A DNA stretch of 64,000 nt from NCBI GenBank assembly GCA_964019165.1, contig OZ025267.1:7463648-7527647 (forward strand), read 5' to 3'. This document shows positions 61,922 through 64,000 of this stretch, piece after piece (within the stretch, counting starts at the first letter, position 1; the number at the start of each line of letters is the position of its first letter). The DNA comes from Mastigias papua. Lineage: Eukaryota > Cnidaria > Scyphozoa > Rhizostomeae > Mastigiidae. The notes beneath the pieces were generated by a model that made no database searches, was not told the DNA's origin, and was given only the letters and a program-made list of their open reading frames with translations. The position numbers and the translations under genes were made by a program.

Positions 61922-62308
61922 GTGAAAGTAGATCTGTTTGAACAGATCGTTGTTTGCAGTCAAATTGAAATAAATAAACAGAATAAAACACTTTTCAATA
62001 TAAAAAATGAAATGAGTTGCAGCGTTAGAGACTTTATATATGTAACATCATGTAACGGTTGTGGTGAGAAATATATTGGAGAATCAGGAGATACTTTACG
62101 ACATAGAACAGCGCTCCACAGATATCACATAGCACTCCCACAATACCGCAAACTATTTGTTAATAAACATATTGCCGAATGCGCAATATCAAAATCACCA
62201 AAATTCACAATTTGCCCCTTTTTCAAATTACATAACCAAGATGAGATTTTTCGAAAAGAAAAGGAAAGCTACTTTATCGCGAAATACAAACCCAAGTTAA
62301 ATAAATAA
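61922..62308 (+). CDS. Penelope-like element GIY-YIG endonuclease fragment
   Basis: 128-codon frame. The GIY-YIG core reads FIYVTSCNGCGEKYIGESGD then TLRHR, with the YIG half intact and the GIY half as FIY. A paired cysteine motif CNGCG, HIAECAISKS, and the C-terminal EKESYFIAKYKPKLN block complete the pattern. This is the usual C-terminal nuclease of Penelope-like retroelements, which nicks DNA to prime reverse transcription. The reverse transcriptase that should precede it is absent, so the copy is 5'-truncated near 61920. The ATG used here is only the first methionine in the remnant. Confidence 0.85.
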   Translation: MKVDLFEQIVVCSQIEINKQNKTLFNIKNEMSCSVRDFIYVTSCNGCGEKYIGESGDTLRHRTALHRYHIALPQYRKLFVNKHIAECAISKSPKFTICPFFKLHNQDEIFRKEKESYFIAKYKPKLNK

Positions 62309-62414
62309 AATCATAATTTTCTGTACGAGGTTGATGCCGAATAAGTGATTTAATAATATTACGTCATATTGTAAAAATTATCTTTAAAATTGATGTGGCA
62401 TGTACTAGGAGATA

Positions 62415-62459
62415 TTCAGCCTGAAGAGTCCGCTTTGAACGGATGAAACTAGTCGCGAG
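62415..62459 (+). ncRNA. Type I hammerhead ribozyme motif of the Penelope-like element
   Basis: Core CTGAAGA (62421-62427, fits CUGANGA). Stem II GTCCG/CGGAT (62428-62432 with 62440-62444, five pairs including one G-U) has loop CTTTGAA. GAAA lies at 62445-62448, and the minimal stem III ACTAGT (62448-62453) is self-complementary. The GTC cleavage triplet ends at 62454. Stem I is TTCAGC with GCGAG (62415-62420 and 62455-62459) and needs one bulged A. The palindromic stem III suggests activity as a dimer, as proposed for this class. All invariant core bases are present. Confidence 0.75.
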
Positions 62460-62528
62460 GAAATTGGTTGTCATTCTTTGAGTTTATATCTATATAAGAC
62501 GGTACCTGGAGCACTTCGTGTTTCGCTT

Positions 62529-62654
<126 letters not shown>

Positions 62655-62659
62655 TTACT

Positions 62660-63485
<826 letters not shown>

Positions 63486-63511
<26 letters not shown>
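63486..63511. repeat. (TA)n at the 3' end of the RTE fragment
   Basis: 26 bp of TA directly after the ITSNRVCL codons. Confidence 0.9.
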
Positions 63512-64000
63512 CTCCAAATCTTCTCAATCAAATTAAGTTCGAGATAAGTCGAAGAAACACAACTAGACTTTTAATTTTGCAAAATATGTTTGTGGACCAA
63601 CTAGTTTGCAATAGAATATGGATTCTTCGGACATTTTTAAAAAGCTTTGACTGGTTTGGGTTCATCAAAGCTTTATAATGGCTGCACTCTTCACTCTAGA
63701 ATGGGCCCCCTTGTAACACATTGCAGTCCATGATTTTTCTCCCTCGAAAGATTTACGCAAGAAATTTTAGATATGAGGACACCAAATTGTTTTGCTGTTC
63801 TTCCTAAATATTTACACTGATTTACGCCACCATCATTGACTTACTTAGCGGGGAATGTGGGGTGCGACACCCCAAATGTTCTATATTTTGTCATAACATC
63901 CTGCTTTTTATCTGCAAATCACTGTGAAATTCGGTAAAACGGTTAATTTGGTCGGTAACACTGCTTCAAAAACTAAGCTGGACAGAAAGCTGCCAAGATT
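63512..64000. other. Intergenic, nothing recognised
   Basis: No gene or RNA. A short GGGGTGCGACACCCC palindrome lies near 63860-63874. Confidence 0.45.

Larger units (their letters stand above)
61922..62527 (+). mobile_element. Penelope-like element, 3' end
   Basis: Consists of the GIY-YIG ORF, about 110 bp of noncoding sequence and a hammerhead-like motif at 62415-62459, ending at or in the (TA)n tract beginning at 62529. This order matches the published layout of Penelope-like elements, whose terminal repeats carry small type I hammerheads. Confidence 0.75.

Overview
The window is AT-rich nuclear DNA from an invertebrate animal. Genes are intron-rich with canonical GT-AG borders. Between them lie many non-LTR retrotransposon fragments, a Penelope-like element, MITE-like palindromes, a tRNA-derived SINE and very long (AT)n, (CA)n and (ATCC)n arrays. 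The protein set (DIS3, TMEM33 and a KCTD8/12/16-type protein) is metazoan. The repeat set would suit a cnidarian, lophotrochozoan or invertebrate deuterostome; a cnidarian is my leaning only, and the sequence does not settle it.

Layout. 1-5013 (+) holds the last three coding exons of the exosome nuclease gene DIS3/RRP44, spread by introns carrying a minisatellite and two MITEs. 5721-6530 (-) is a single-exon, 269-codon gene of unknown function, convergent with DIS3. About 6.6-22 kb has no recognisable gene; it holds degraded LINE ends, fold-back elements, a 160-bp (AT)n and a hammerhead-like motif on the minus strand. 22592-32784 (+) is a complete nine-exon TMEM33 gene (246 aa predicted). Its introns hold a LINE fragment between 111-bp direct repeats, a 550-bp GT/AT compound microsatellite and further simple repeats. 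32.9-39.2 kb holds a tRNA-Ser-derived SINE, a decayed hammerhead-like motif and a MITE. About 39228-42245 is a 5'-truncated but otherwise open CR1/L2-group LINE with endonuclease and reverse transcriptase. It is followed by two opposed copies of a 0.45-kb TIR element and by a second LINE fragment. 45.7-56.2 kb is mostly unannotated, with a LINE RT fragment, a full-length MITE and a few isolated exon-like blocks. 56239-56985 (+) is an intronless KCTD8/12/16-family gene. 59.6-63.5 kb is repeat-rich: a palindromic MITE, a 39-bp minisatellite, a Penelope-like element 3' end (GIY-YIG ORF followed by a hammerhead-like motif), and an RTE-type LINE fragment broken by (AT)n tracts.

The host genes are unrelated housekeeping or signalling genes and form no operon or cluster. 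The most interesting system is the Penelope-like 3' end at 61922-62460, a GIY-YIG endonuclease ORF with a well-formed type I hammerhead motif about 110 bp downstream. Four weaker hammerhead-like motifs elsewhere may mark older copies. All family assignments were made by eye from protein similarity; no search was run.
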